DNA of 34,744 nt from Bacillota bacterium. GTDB lineage: Bacteria; Bacillota; Dethiobacteria; DTU022; UBA8154. A program made the translations under genes and the position numbers. This document shows positions 19,508 through 27,150 of the stretch, in pieces. How positions within the stretch are numbered: the first letter of the stretch is position 1; each line of letters opens with the position of its first letter. The notes beneath the pieces were generated by a model. It worked only from the letters and a program-made list of their open reading frames with translations, had not been told where the DNA came from and did not search any database. The DNA lies in NCBI GenBank assembly GCA_030656575.1, contig JAUSPO010000133.1, forward strand, positions 1 to 34,744, in the 5' to 3' direction.

Positions 19508-20377
19508 ATGATCGAAACTTTGGCTGGGTATGTTAATATACTGCTAAGTTATTTTTATATTGTTGCTGGAAGCAACTATGGAATAGCTATAATTATGCTT
19601 AGCGCAGTTGTAAACATTATTACTTTTCCTTTAACCAGGAAACAAATTCAGTCTTCTAAAAAGTTACAGGATATTCAACCCGAACTTAAGAAATTACAGG
19701 AAAAATATAAACATGATAAGGAAAAATATAATAAAGTAACAATGGAATATATGAAGGAGAATAAGGTAAACCCCCTGGGGGGTTGCCTGCCCTTGATTGT
19801 TCAGTTTCCGATCATTATTGCAGTTTTTCATCTGCTTCGTGATCCTTCATTAATTGCCCAAAGAGTCGAGATGCTGGGGTATGAGTTTAGTTCGAGTTTT
19901 CTGTTCGGTTTAGACCTTGTAGAGCCGGATCCTATCTATCTTTTGCCAATAATGGCAGCAGCAGCTACGTTTTTTCATCAGAGAATGGTTTTAACTGACC
20001 CTAAGCAAAAAATGATGCTCTATATATTTCCTGTCATGATTATGGTTATCAGTGTTAGTTTTCCATCCGGTCTTGTCTTATATTGGTTAACAAATTCCAT
20101 TTTTTCTATTGGAAATCATTTTCTGATGAAATCCAGTGATGGAAAACTAAAGGAAATAAAAGATAATGTTAAAAATGGACATCAGGAGAATAATGGCAAG
20201 GCAGATGTAGAAGATAGTAAAGTACGGGAAAATGCAGATGAAGAGAAAGCAATTAATAGTAAAAGGAAGATTAAAAAAGATATAGCAACACCCAAAAAAA
20301 TTAAAGCTGCGGATGGGCCCAAAATTAAAAGGAAATCTACAAAAGGGAAAAAGAAGGGGGCAGGTAAAGACAGATGA
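19508..20377 (+). CDS. yidC: Membrane protein insertase YidC/OxaA (SpoIIIJ family)
   Basis: YidC inserts proteins into the cytoplasmic membrane, alone or with Sec. I choose ATG at 19508 because GGGGG ends 7 bases before it; a TTG at 19505 is too close. The 289-residue protein has five expected hydrophobic segments, the first at about 20-43 and others near 85-110, 130-150, 165-180 and 185-210. Features include the cytoplasmic hairpin PLTRKQIQSSKKLQDIQPEL (given as PLTRKQIQSSKK) and PLGGCLPLIVQFPI. It lacks the N-terminal lipobox of the Bacillus proteins. The last 80 residues are a long Lys/Glu-rich cytoplasmic tail, as in YidC proteins that contact ribosomes. jag overlaps by 4 bp. Confidence 0.95.
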   Translation: MIETLAGYVNILLSYFYIVAGSNYGIAIIMLSAVVNIITFPLTRKQIQSSKKLQDIQPELKKLQEKYKHDKEKYNKVTMEYMKENKVNPLGGCLPLIVQFPIIIAVFHLLRDPSLIAQRVEMLGYEFSSSFLFGLDLVEPDPIYLLPIMAAAATFFHQRMVLTDPKQKMMLYIFPVMIMVISVSFPSGLVLYWLTNSIFSIGNHFLMKSSDGKLKEIKDNVKNGHQENNGKADVEDSKVRENADEEKAINSKRKIKKDIATPKKIKAADGPKIKRKSTKGKKKGAGKDR

Positions 20378-21000
20378 GATCGCTTGAAATTACTGCTAAA
20401 ACCGTAGAAGAGGCCCTTGAAGAAGGCATAAAGCAATTGGGTGTCCGAAAAGAAAATACCGCGGTTGAAATTTTAAATGAACCGTTTCAGGGTTTACTAA
20501 AATTTCTCGGTTCAAAGCCTGCAAAAGTAAAATTAACTGTTATTAAGGAACCTGAAGAGTATATGAAAGATTTTCTGAAAGATATTATCGATATTATTGG
20601 CCTTGAGGGGGAAGTTATCAGTAAAGTGGAAGAAAACGGGGAAGATGTTACCCTGAACATAAACGGGAAAGACTTGGGATTGTTAATTGGAAAGAGAGGT
20701 AATACTCTTAATGCGCTTCAGTATTTATCTAATGTGATTCTGCACAGGCAGTTTACTTTATCTAACGGAAGAACAATCGTTGATATTGAAAATTATCGGC
20801 AGAAGCGAAGGGTAACTCTGGAACAGCTGGCAAAAAACTTGGCCGATAAAGCGCTTAGAACAAATAAAGAAGTTATTCTCGAACCCATGAATCCCCAGGA
20901 TAGACGTATCATTCATCTGGCACTTCAGGATAGCAGAGATGTTACCACTCATAGTCATGGAGATGAACCGTATCGCAAAGTAGTTATTTCTCCACGCTAA
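20374..21000 (+). CDS. jag: RNA-binding protein Jag/KhpB (SpoIIIJ-associated)
   Basis: Jag (KhpB) is an RNA-binding protein linked to cell-division and envelope control in Firmicutes. The 208 residues comprise a Jag N-terminal domain (1-55, with EEALEEGIKQLGV), a KH domain around GKDLGLLIGKRGNTLNALQYL (shown as LLIGKRGNTLNALQYL) and a C-terminal R3H domain ending RDVTTHSHGDEPYRKVVISP. All three parts are intact. The ATG overlaps the yidC stop by 4 bp. A terminator follows at 21029-21062, so the rpmH-jag unit ends here. Confidence 0.95.
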   Translation: MRSLEITAKTVEEALEEGIKQLGVRKENTAVEILNEPFQGLLKFLGSKPAKVKLTVIKEPEEYMKDFLKDIIDIIGLEGEVISKVEENGEDVTLNINGKDLGLLIGKRGNTLNALQYLSNVILHRQFTLSNGRTIVDIENYRQKRRVTLEQLAKNLADKALRTNKEVILEPMNPQDRRIIHLALQDSRDVTTHSHGDEPYRKVVISPR

Positions 21001-21028
21001 TCAGGTTACTCTAAAGGAATGTTTGTTG

Positions 21029-21062
21029 CCGCATCTGTCCATAAAAAGACGATGCGGTTTTT
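21029..21062 (+). terminator. Intrinsic terminator after jag
   Basis: CCGCATC (21029-21035) pairs with GATGCGG (21051-21057), extended by GTC/GAC inside with one bulged base, and is followed by TTTTT (21058-21062). It separates the rpmH-jag operon from the mnmE promoter. Confidence 0.88.
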
Positions 21063-21130
21063 AGATGGTGAAACATTATTATACATTGATGTATTCCGTA
21101 GGGGCATGTTAGTAAGAATTACAGAAATAC

Positions 21131-21159
21131 TTGAAGTGGTCGGGAAAATATGGTATAAT
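21131..21159 (+). promoter_or_regulatory. Promoter of mnmE-rsmG
   Basis: TTGAAG (21131-21136) and TATAAT (21154-21159) lie 17 bp apart, and TGG directly before the -10 gives an extended -10 (TGnTATAAT). About 38 bases separate the likely start from the mnmE ATG. Confidence 0.85.
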
Positions 21160-21202
21160 GCGAACAAGTGGTCGTATAAAATATCTTAAAGAAGATTAGG
21201 TG

Positions 21203-22633
21203 ATGGTTGTGGAATATGAAGACGACACCATTGCTGCTGTATCTACTCCTCCGGGGGAGGGTGGCATTGGTATTGTTCGGATGAGCGGGGATGCCTCTCT
21301 GTCTATAGCATTAGAGATATTTGCACATTCAAGGTTGCGTGGGAAGAAAGATTTTTTTCAAAAAATGGAATCACTTCATCCACGGAATCTTTACTATGGT
21401 TATATTGTGGATGAAGCGGGTAATGAATTAGATGAGGTGCTTCTTAGTTATATGAAAGCTCCTTATACCTATACTAGTGAAGATGTTGTAGAAATAAACG
21501 CGCATGGCGGCATTGTCCCACTACAAAAGATCTTACATTTAGTCCTGAGAAAAGGCGCGCGACTTGCTGAGCCCGGAGAATTTACAAAAAGGGCTTTTTT
21601 AAATGGAAAAATTGACTTGGTTCAGGCTGAAAGTGTGCTTTCGCTGATTAGGGCAAAAACTGAAAAAGGGTTAAAAGCTGCCTTGCAAAGTTTGCATGGT
21701 TCTCTTTCAAAAGAAATTAAGCAAATGCGTGAAGAGCTTCTAAGTATTATCTCTCAAATAGAAGTGGAAGTGGATTTTTCTGAAGAGGATCTTGACCTGG
21801 AAGAGGCAGTCTACAGAAATATTAAGGAGAAGTTAATGCTAATCAAGGAAAGACTGGAAATTCTTTTGGAAAAGAGAAATCAAGGAAAAATCTTACAAGA
21901 TGGTTTAAAAACTGTCATTGTGGGTAGGCCAAATGTTGGAAAATCCTCACTATATAATTATCTGATTAGAGAAGAAAGGGCAATTGTTACAGAAATTCCG
22001 GGAACTACAAGGGATCTTTTAGTAGAGTTTGTAAATTTAAATGGAATTCCACTGAAACTGATCGATACTGCCGGTTTTCGCGAAAACGGTGATCGGGTTG
22101 AAAAAATAGGCATGGAATTTTCTAAAAGAGCAATGCGCGAAGCAGATCTTCTTTTGTTTATGCTGGATGCGGAAACTGGTATTACCCAGAAAGATAGGTG
22201 GATATATGATAGTATCTTTGATGAAGGTAATAATCCAAAATTAATAGTAATCATCAACAAGGTGGATCTGACTCAAAAAATTACTACAGATGAAATAAAA
22301 CGATTATTTTCCGCTGACCGTATTGTTGAAATATCTCTTTTGGAAGGGACAGGTCTGCAGGAACTTGAAGATACTGTTACAGATGCTGTATTTAAGGGAA
22401 ATGTAACGAGGGATGAGGGCGTTATAGTTCTTGAAGCCCGACAGGGAAATCTGATTTCCAAAGCTGCTCAAAATATCACAGAGGCTCTTGATGCCCTTGA
22501 AGGTAAAATCCCCCCTGACATTGTCAGTATTGACATAAAACAGGCCTGGAAGCATCTGAGTGAACTTCTTGGAGAAGATATTAAAGATGAAGTATTAGAT
22601 TATATCTTTAGTCGGTTTTGTATTGGAAAGTAA
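21203..22633 (+). CDS. mnmE: tRNA modification GTPase MnmE (TrmE)
   Basis: MnmE, with MnmG, builds the 5-carboxymethylaminomethyl group on wobble uridine 34 of certain tRNAs. The 476-residue protein starts with the folate-binding domain (DTIAAVSTPPGEGGIGIVR). It has the inserted GTPase domain with G1 GRPNVGKSS near 241-249, G3 DTAGFRE and G4 NKVD, and ends with the catalytic-cysteine motif FCIGK. I use ATG 21203, after GAAGATTAGG; a GTG one codon upstream and another at 21209 are alternatives. It has its own promoter. The next gene is rsmG, which overlaps only marginally. The partner gene mnmG, normally between them, is absent from this window. Confidence 0.96.
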   Translation: MVVEYEDDTIAAVSTPPGEGGIGIVRMSGDASLSIALEIFAHSRLRGKKDFFQKMESLHPRNLYYGYIVDEAGNELDEVLLSYMKAPYTYTSEDVVEINAHGGIVPLQKILHLVLRKGARLAEPGEFTKRAFLNGKIDLVQAESVLSLIRAKTEKGLKAALQSLHGSLSKEIKQMREELLSIISQIEVEVDFSEEDLDLEEAVYRNIKEKLMLIKERLEILLEKRNQGKILQDGLKTVIVGRPNVGKSSLYNYLIREERAIVTEIPGTTRDLLVEFVNLNGIPLKLIDTAGFRENGDRVEKIGMEFSKRAMREADLLLFMLDAETGITQKDRWIYDSIFDEGNNPKLIVIINKVDLTQKITTDEIKRLFSADRIVEISLLEGTGLQELEDTVTDAVFKGNVTRDEGVIVLEARQGNLISKAAQNITEALDALEGKIPPDIVSIDIKQAWKHLSELLGEDIKDEVLDYIFSRFCIGK

Positions 22634-22658
22634 GAACATTCTTAAGGGTGGAGATATG

Positions 22659-23390
22659 ATGCCGCAGGTTAATATGGGAGCGCTTGAAATTATTGAAGCA
22701 GCAAAATCCTGGCGCCTTTCCCTTACTTTAGAGCAGGCCATTCATTTTGTGAAGTATTTGAAGCTTTTGCTTCAGGAGAATGAAAAATATAACTTAACAC
22801 GTATTATTCAACCGGAAGATATCCTTGAAGAGCATTTTTTAGATTCCCTGGCGGGGCTGAAAGAGGGGCATGAAGAAACCGGTCCTTCTTTGTTAGACTT
22901 AGGCAGTGGGGCCGGGTTTCCCGGATTACCTCTAAAAATCTTTCTCCCCCATCTCAAAGTAACTTTATTAGACGCGTCCAGAAAGAAACTCGAATTTTTA
23001 AGGTTTGTTATAAAAGAATTGGAACTGGAAGAGGTAGGGGTACTACATCAGAGGGCTGAAGATCTGGGAAGGGGTGGGGGTAGAGAAGGATACTCCTGGG
23101 TTACGGCCAGAGCGCTTGCTCCATTGGTCGTAATTGCAGAGATAGCGCTTCCGCTGGTCAAGGTAGGAGGTTTTTTATGGGCCCTTAAGGGACCCGCTGC
23201 TTTTGATGAGTTAAATGAAGCTGAGGTTATTATCCGACTTTGCGGGGGGAAGTTGATTAAGAACATATCTTATGATTTGCCGCGGACAGGAAAAAGAAGA
23301 AATATCCTGATCTTTAAAAAAATTAGATCTACGGAGAGTTCTTTTCCACGCAAGGCTGGAATCCCGCAAAAAAGACCTTATATAAAATAA
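22659..23390 (+). CDS. rsmG: 16S rRNA (guanine527-N7)-methyltransferase RsmG (GidB)
   Basis: RsmG methylates G527 in 16S rRNA using S-adenosylmethionine; loss gives low-level streptomycin resistance in several bacteria. I take the second of two ATGs (22659), 5 bases after GGTGGAG, giving 243 residues. A TTG at 22623 would extend it into mnmE. The SAM-binding motif is LLDLGSGAGFPGLPLKIFLP (residues about 68-87), with LDASRKKLEFL after it, ERAEDL-like HQRAEDLGRG, and VTARALAPL. The C-terminal end is Lys/Arg rich. It is cotranscribed with mnmE. Confidence 0.95.
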   Translation: MPQVNMGALEIIEAAKSWRLSLTLEQAIHFVKYLKLLLQENEKYNLTRIIQPEDILEEHFLDSLAGLKEGHEETGPSLLDLGSGAGFPGLPLKIFLPHLKVTLLDASRKKLEFLRFVIKELELEEVGVLHQRAEDLGRGGGREGYSWVTARALAPLVVIAEIALPLVKVGGFLWALKGPAAFDELNEAEVIIRLCGGKLIKNISYDLPRTGKRRNILIFKKIRSTESSFPRKAGIPQKRPYIK

Positions 23391-23495
23391 TAGAAAAGCA
23401 GGAGAATCTTTCCTCATGTCGAATAATTACAACATATAGAATAATCTATATTTATTGGAGTGAAGATTTTTCTTTAAAGCGAGGTGTATTTATTA
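23391..23495 (+). other. noc leader region with a conserved-looking motif
   Basis: The 105 bases before noc hold AGCAGGAGAATCTTTCCTC followed by ATGTCGAATAATTAC. I recall similar AGGAATTTTCC...ATGTCGAATA strings upstream of genes in related clostridia, but I cannot check this. No terminator for rsmG is evident. The GCGAGG at 23479-23484 is the likely ribosome site for noc. Confidence 0.35.
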
Positions 23496-24344
23496 ATGAA
23501 GGAGAGCTGGGGGAAAAAGCTCGGATTGCATGGCAAGGAAGAGGAAATGGAAAACATTCAAAAGGTTAGCATTGATTTGATGCGTTCCAATCCTTATCAA
23601 CCAAGAAAAACATTTGAAGACGAGAAAATAGTGGAACTGTCTCAATCCATTAAGACATACGGATTGCTTCAGCCAATTATTATAACAAATGATGGAACAG
23701 GCTTTTGTATTGTTGCGGGCGAACGGAGGCTTTTGGCTTGTAAAGCACTGGGTTGGGCTGAGATCCCTGCTATAATCAGGGAGTATAGTGGAAGTTCAAT
23801 GGCGGCTGTAGCATTAATAGAAAATCTGCAGAGAGAAAATCTTGATTTCATGGAAGAAGCATATGGGTATAAGAGACTTATTGACGAATTTGATTTAACT
23901 CAGGAAGTTCTTGCCCAGAGGCTTGGTAAAAGCCAGTCTACAATTGCCAATAAATTACGATTGTTAAAACTGCCTGATGATGTTAAGGAACTGCTCAGAG
24001 AAGGAAAACTGTCGGAAAGGCATGCGCGGGTGCTTTTAAAGCTGGATACACTAGAGAAACAACAAGAAGCAGTAAATTTAATGATTGAACTGGATATGAA
24101 TGTAAAAGAAGCAGAACAGCTTATCCAGGAAATTAAAAAAAGTGGAAATACTGAACGTGTATCTAACCAAAGAAAAGTAGTGATAAGAGATTTGCGGATT
24201 TTTTTAAACACAATTCGGCATGCAATAAGTATTATTCGGAAGGCTGGTATAAATCCACATGTCGAAGAAAATGATTTAAGTGATTATTGGGAAATCCGGA
24301 TTAAACTTCCGAAAAAAGAAAACAATATGTCCGCAACAAAATGA
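23496..24344 (+). CDS. noc: Nucleoid occlusion protein Noc (ParB family)
   Basis: Noc is a ParB paralogue that binds dispersed sites and blocks division over the nucleoid. The start at ATG 23496 (282 aa) is chosen because MKESWGKKLGLHGKEEE aligns with the membrane-targeting amphipathic helix that opens Bacillus Noc (MKHSFSRFFGLGEKEEE, from memory). A start at 23547 would delete it. The ParB N-domain has the CTP-binding GERRLLA box, ALIENLQRENLD and the helix-turn-helix LAQRLGKSQSTIANKLRLLK. The C-terminal dimerisation part is short. Position after rsmG and before soj matches Firmicutes noc (yyaA). A terminator follows at 24379-24410, so soj probably has its own promoter. Confidence 0.9.
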   Translation: MKESWGKKLGLHGKEEEMENIQKVSIDLMRSNPYQPRKTFEDEKIVELSQSIKTYGLLQPIIITNDGTGFCIVAGERRLLACKALGWAEIPAIIREYSGSSMAAVALIENLQRENLDFMEEAYGYKRLIDEFDLTQEVLAQRLGKSQSTIANKLRLLKLPDDVKELLREGKLSERHARVLLKLDTLEKQQEAVNLMIELDMNVKEAEQLIQEIKKSGNTERVSNQRKVVIRDLRIFLNTIRHAISIIRKAGINPHVEENDLSDYWEIRIKLPKKENNMSATK

Positions 24345-24378
24345 AATCGATTAAAGGATGATAAAACATTCCCACTAT

Positions 24379-24410
24379 ATAACCGGGTTTATGTGAACCG
24401 GTTATTTTTA
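24379..24410 (+). terminator. Intrinsic terminator after noc
   Basis: ATAACCGG (24379-24386) pairs with CCGGTTAT (24398-24405), with extra GTT/AA pairing inside, followed by TTTTA. The following AT-rich stretch to 24517 presumably contains the soj promoter, which I could not assign. Confidence 0.85.
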
Positions 24411-24517
24411 TTTCCTTTTTTTAATATAGAAGGAACTATTTTCTTTTTTAACGAATATATAAAGTGTTTGTTAATTAAAATGAATTTTAGATGTTTAAAC
24501 AAAACAGGGGTGAAAAG

Positions 24518-25276
24518 ATGAATGGAGTAATTGCTATTATAAACCAGAAGGGCGGAGTTGGAAAAACCACTACAGCAGTAAATCTGAGCGCTTGTCTGGC
24601 AAGCCTGGGAAGAAGTGTTCTGCTGCTGGATATAGACCCTCAGGGTAATGCAACCACTGGAACCGGATTAGACAAAAACCAGATCAAAGGCTGCATCTAT
24701 GATGCGCTCATTAATGAAATACCGGTGGAAAAGGTTATTTATAAAACAAATCAGGTGAATATGGATGTGCTCCCTGCGACACTTAAGCTTGCAGGAGCTG
24801 AAATAGAACTGGTTTCCATACTTTCCCGTGAAGTTCGGCTGCGCAGCGTTATTAAAAAAATAAAAAATAAGTATGATTATATTTTAATTGACTGTCCTCC
24901 TTCGCTGGGTCTGCTTACAGTTAATGCTTTAACTGCTGCTGATACTGTCCTTGTGCCGATTCAATGTGAATACTACGCTCTTGAAGGTTTGGGGCAGTTG
25001 GTAAATGTTATTACTCTTGTAAGAAAACATCTTAACCCCAGCCTAAAAATTGGTGGAGCTCTCTTAACTATGTTTGACATAAGGACAAACCTTGCATCAC
25101 AGGTAGCGGAAGAAGTAAAAAAACACTTTGGGGAGTTAGTTTTTGAAACTGTAATTCCCAGAAATGTAAGACTGAGTGAGGCCCCCAGTTATGGAAAAAC
25201 AATTATTGATTATGACCCCCGCAGCAAAGGAGCAGAGGCATATATGATGCTTGCCGAGGAGGTAGTAAATAAATGA
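24518..25276 (+). CDS. soj: Chromosome partitioning ATPase Soj/ParA
   Basis: Soj is the ParA-type ATPase that works with Spo0J in origin segregation and also modulates DnaA. I use ATG 24518 (252 aa), five bases after AGGGGTG; the in-frame ATG at 24491 adds nine atypical residues. The deviant Walker A KGGVGKTT is at residues 11-18, the Walker A' region LLDIDPQGNATTG near 40-52, and Walker B YILIDCPPSLGLLT near 119-132. EAPSYGKTIIDYDPRSKGA is at the end (shown as EAPSYGKTIIDYDP). It overlaps spo0J by 4 bp, so the two are translationally coupled. Confidence 0.96.
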   Translation: MNGVIAIINQKGGVGKTTTAVNLSACLASLGRSVLLLDIDPQGNATTGTGLDKNQIKGCIYDALINEIPVEKVIYKTNQVNMDVLPATLKLAGAEIELVSILSREVRLRSVIKKIKNKYDYILIDCPPSLGLLTVNALTAADTVLVPIQCEYYALEGLGQLVNVITLVRKHLNPSLKIGGALLTMFDIRTNLASQVAEEVKKHFGELVFETVIPRNVRLSEAPSYGKTIIDYDPRSKGAEAYMMLAEEVVNK

Positions 25277-26136
25277 ATAAGCAAAGATTGGGAAGAGGAC
25301 TTGATGCCCTAATTCCTAAAGAGGAATATTCGAGCGATAGGGGGGGGATAGTGGAGATTCCTTTGGAAAAAATAAAACCAAATCCTTTACAGCCAAGAAA
25401 AGAATTTAATGAGGAAAAACTAAATGCTCTTGCTGAAACAATCAAAAGTTATGGAGTTATTCAACCTTTAATTGTGCAGAAGGATCAGGAAAATTACGTT
25501 CTGGTCGCTGGCGAGAGAAGATTAAGGGCCGCAAGGCTGGCTGGCCTAAAAGTAGTTCCTGTAGTGGTAAATGAATATGACCATAACCAGCTTATGGAGA
25601 TTGCTCTTGTAGAAAATTTGCAAAGAGAAGACCTTAATCCTATTGAAGAAGCAAGCTCATATAAAAAATTGATAGATGAATTTGGTCTGCTCCAGGAAGA
25701 TTTGGCTAAAAAGCTTGGCAAGAGTCGCTCTTCAATTACAAACTCTATGCGTCTTTTGTTGTTAGATAATGATGTTAAGAAATATCTGGCTGAAGGAAGA
25801 ATTTCAGTGGGTCAGGCGAGACCTCTTTTATCCCTCGCCACGATGGAGGAGCAGAAATCTATCGCTTTACAAATAATTAACAAGGGCTTAAGCGCAAGAC
25901 AGGTAGAGAAAATGCTCAAGTCTCTCAAAAAAGAAATAGAAACATCTGTAGTAAAAGAGGAGAGCACGGCTCCTTCGCAAGTAAGAGAACTCTTGCTGAA
26001 AGAAATGGAGGATAAAATAAGAAAAGTATACGGAACAAAGGTATCAATAAAAAGCGGCCTGAGGGACGGAAGGGTCGAAATCTTTTTTTATGACGATCAA
26101 GACTTAGACAGATTGGTTGAACTGCTCTTAAAGTAA
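25273..26136 (+). CDS. spo0J: Chromosome partitioning protein Spo0J/ParB
   Basis: Spo0J is the CTP-dependent DNA clamp that loads at parS, spreads, recruits SMC and regulates Soj. The 287-residue protein opens with RLGRGLDALIP, the basic segment that stimulates the Soj ATPase. The N-domain follows with GERRLRAARLAG (CTP box) and ALVENLQREDLNPIEEA. The helix-turn-helix is LAKKLGKSRSSITNSMRLL. The C-terminal dimer domain ends VEIFFYDDQDLDRLVELLL. Ten bases after its stop is a perfect parS site. The strong similarity to Noc upstream reflects the known duplication in Firmicutes; the Noc-type amphipathic tip is absent here, which separates the two. Confidence 0.96.
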   Translation: MNKQRLGRGLDALIPKEEYSSDRGGIVEIPLEKIKPNPLQPRKEFNEEKLNALAETIKSYGVIQPLIVQKDQENYVLVAGERRLRAARLAGLKVVPVVVNEYDHNQLMEIALVENLQREDLNPIEEASSYKKLIDEFGLLQEDLAKKLGKSRSSITNSMRLLLLDNDVKKYLAEGRISVGQARPLLSLATMEEQKSIALQIINKGLSARQVEKMLKSLKKEIETSVVKEESTAPSQVRELLLKEMEDKIRKVYGTKVSIKSGLRDGRVEIFFYDDQDLDRLVELLLK

Positions 26137-26145
26137 AATGACTAA

Positions 26146-26161
26146 TGTTTCACGTGAAACA
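26146..26161. promoter_or_regulatory. parS centromere site
   Basis: TGTTTCACGTGAAACA is a perfect 16-bp palindrome matching the bacterial parS consensus. It lies just behind spo0J, about 8-9 kb from the DnaA boxes. I saw no second exact copy in the window. Confidence 0.97.
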
Positions 26162-26198
26162 TGTAAGGAAATGAAATGTTCCAGGAGATGATTATTTA

Positions 26199-26888
26199 AT
26201 GGTTTTGGGTAGCTACCTGGGGGTGGTTGTCAATGGCCTTGCAGTCCTTTTAGGTGGTATTGTAGGCGCATTACTGGGAAAACGTGTTCCTAAAAATTAT
26301 CAGGAAACAGCTGTTCACTCACTGGCGCTTGTTATTGGCTTGATAGGTTTACAAATGGCGCTTCAAAGTTAGAGTTTTTTATTGTTGACATTGAGAATGC
26401 TTCTCGGTGGATTGACGGGTGAATTATTAAATATACAGGGCAGATTAAATAATTGGGGGAAATTTGTAGAGGAACAGCTTAAAGTAAGTGGGGGACAATT
26501 TTCAAATGCTTTAGTTTTCGGCACAATCCTATACTGCGTGGGAGCAATGGCGATTATGGGCTCCCTGGAGAGTGGGTTAACAGGTAAACATACTATTTTA
26601 TATACAAAAGCTTTACTTGACGGAACAATAGCTATTGCCTTTGCGTCAACGATGGGGATTGGTATTTCCCTGGCGGCTGTGCCGATTATTATCTACCAGG
26701 GAATTCTTGTGTTTTTAGCTCAAAGGTTAAGTCCCGTTCTTACGCAGGGCATAATTAACGAACTTACGGCTGTTGGAGGATTGCTTATTCTCTCCATCGG
26801 CCTTAACGTGTTGCAATTAACAAAATTGAGGATCGCAAACATGCTTCCCGCCCTTCTATTTATTACATTGGTTGTCTATTTTTTTTAG
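26199..26888 (+). pseudogene. DUF554 family membrane protein, interrupted by in-frame TAG
   Basis: The frame from ATG 26199 encodes a DUF554 (YdfK-like) multi-pass membrane protein: VLGSYLGVVVNGLAVLLGG..., GLQMALQS, then TAG at 26370-26372. It continues in the same frame with SFLLLTLRMLLGGLTGELLN and further hydrophobic segments to a stop at 26886-26888. In intact relatives (from memory) a single residue stands between MALK(T) and the FLIVI-type helix, so TAG replaces exactly one codon and no bases are gained or lost. The full frame would be about 230 codons, normal for the family. The downstream half could restart at TTG 26382 or ATG 26397, but without a clear ribosome site. Explanations are a recent nonsense mutation, a sequencing error, or readthrough. 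TAG is used as an ordinary stop by adk and ychF nearby. The family's function is unknown. Confidence 0.8.
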
Positions 26889-26940
26889 AATAAGCAGGAA
26901 TTTCCAAATATTTAGCGAAACATTACTTTTACGTAAAATT

Positions 26941-27045
26941 TTTATGTGGGACAACCCTTAGATAAAAATGGGCGTTGAATGCTGAGCCGAAAGTTACGGT
27001 TTCCCGTGGAACTTGAGCGAACTCCAGTCCTGCGCCATCTGTGGG
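26941..27045 (+). repeat. Short copy of a structured dispersed repeat (copy C)
   Basis: The block between DUF554 and the M23 peptidase shares sequence with the repeat at 32.7-32.96 kb on the opposite strand: AATGCTGAGCCG..AGT.ACGGTTTCCC (26978-27011 versus the reverse of 32867-32899) and CT.CAG.CCTGCGCCAT (27022-27038 versus the reverse of 32702-32718). The spacer between the two shared blocks is about 10 bp here and about 150 bp there, so copy C looks internally deleted. GTTTC and GGAAC around CCGT (26999-27012) can form a small hairpin. Confidence 0.65.
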
Positions 27046-27150
27046 AAATAAAGAGTTGTTGGTAACCCGTCAAATATGTTCTTTGTTGTGCTCCGCATAG
27101 TCGTGGCGGTTATGTCTCCTGGATCAGAAGCAGGGGGAGAGATAGATATT

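Noticed and set aside
26999-27012. GTTTCCCGTGGAAC as a degenerate parS or Noc-binding site
   Set aside because: It is 12/14 like parS, but the same sequence block (GTTCCGAGGGAAAC on the other strand) is part of the dispersed repeat at 32.87 kb, so it is better explained as repeat sequence than as a ParB/Noc site.
26941-27060. c-di-AMP (ydaO-type) riboswitch before the M23 peptidase
   Set aside because: The location would fit, but I could not find the conserved ydaO core sequences, and the block matches the dispersed repeat instead.
27076-27150. Longer start for the M23 peptidase
   Set aside because: The added 25 residues come from the end of the repeat region and lack a ribosome site, whereas GTG 27151 is preceded by GGGGGAGA and gives the usual short basic N-terminus.
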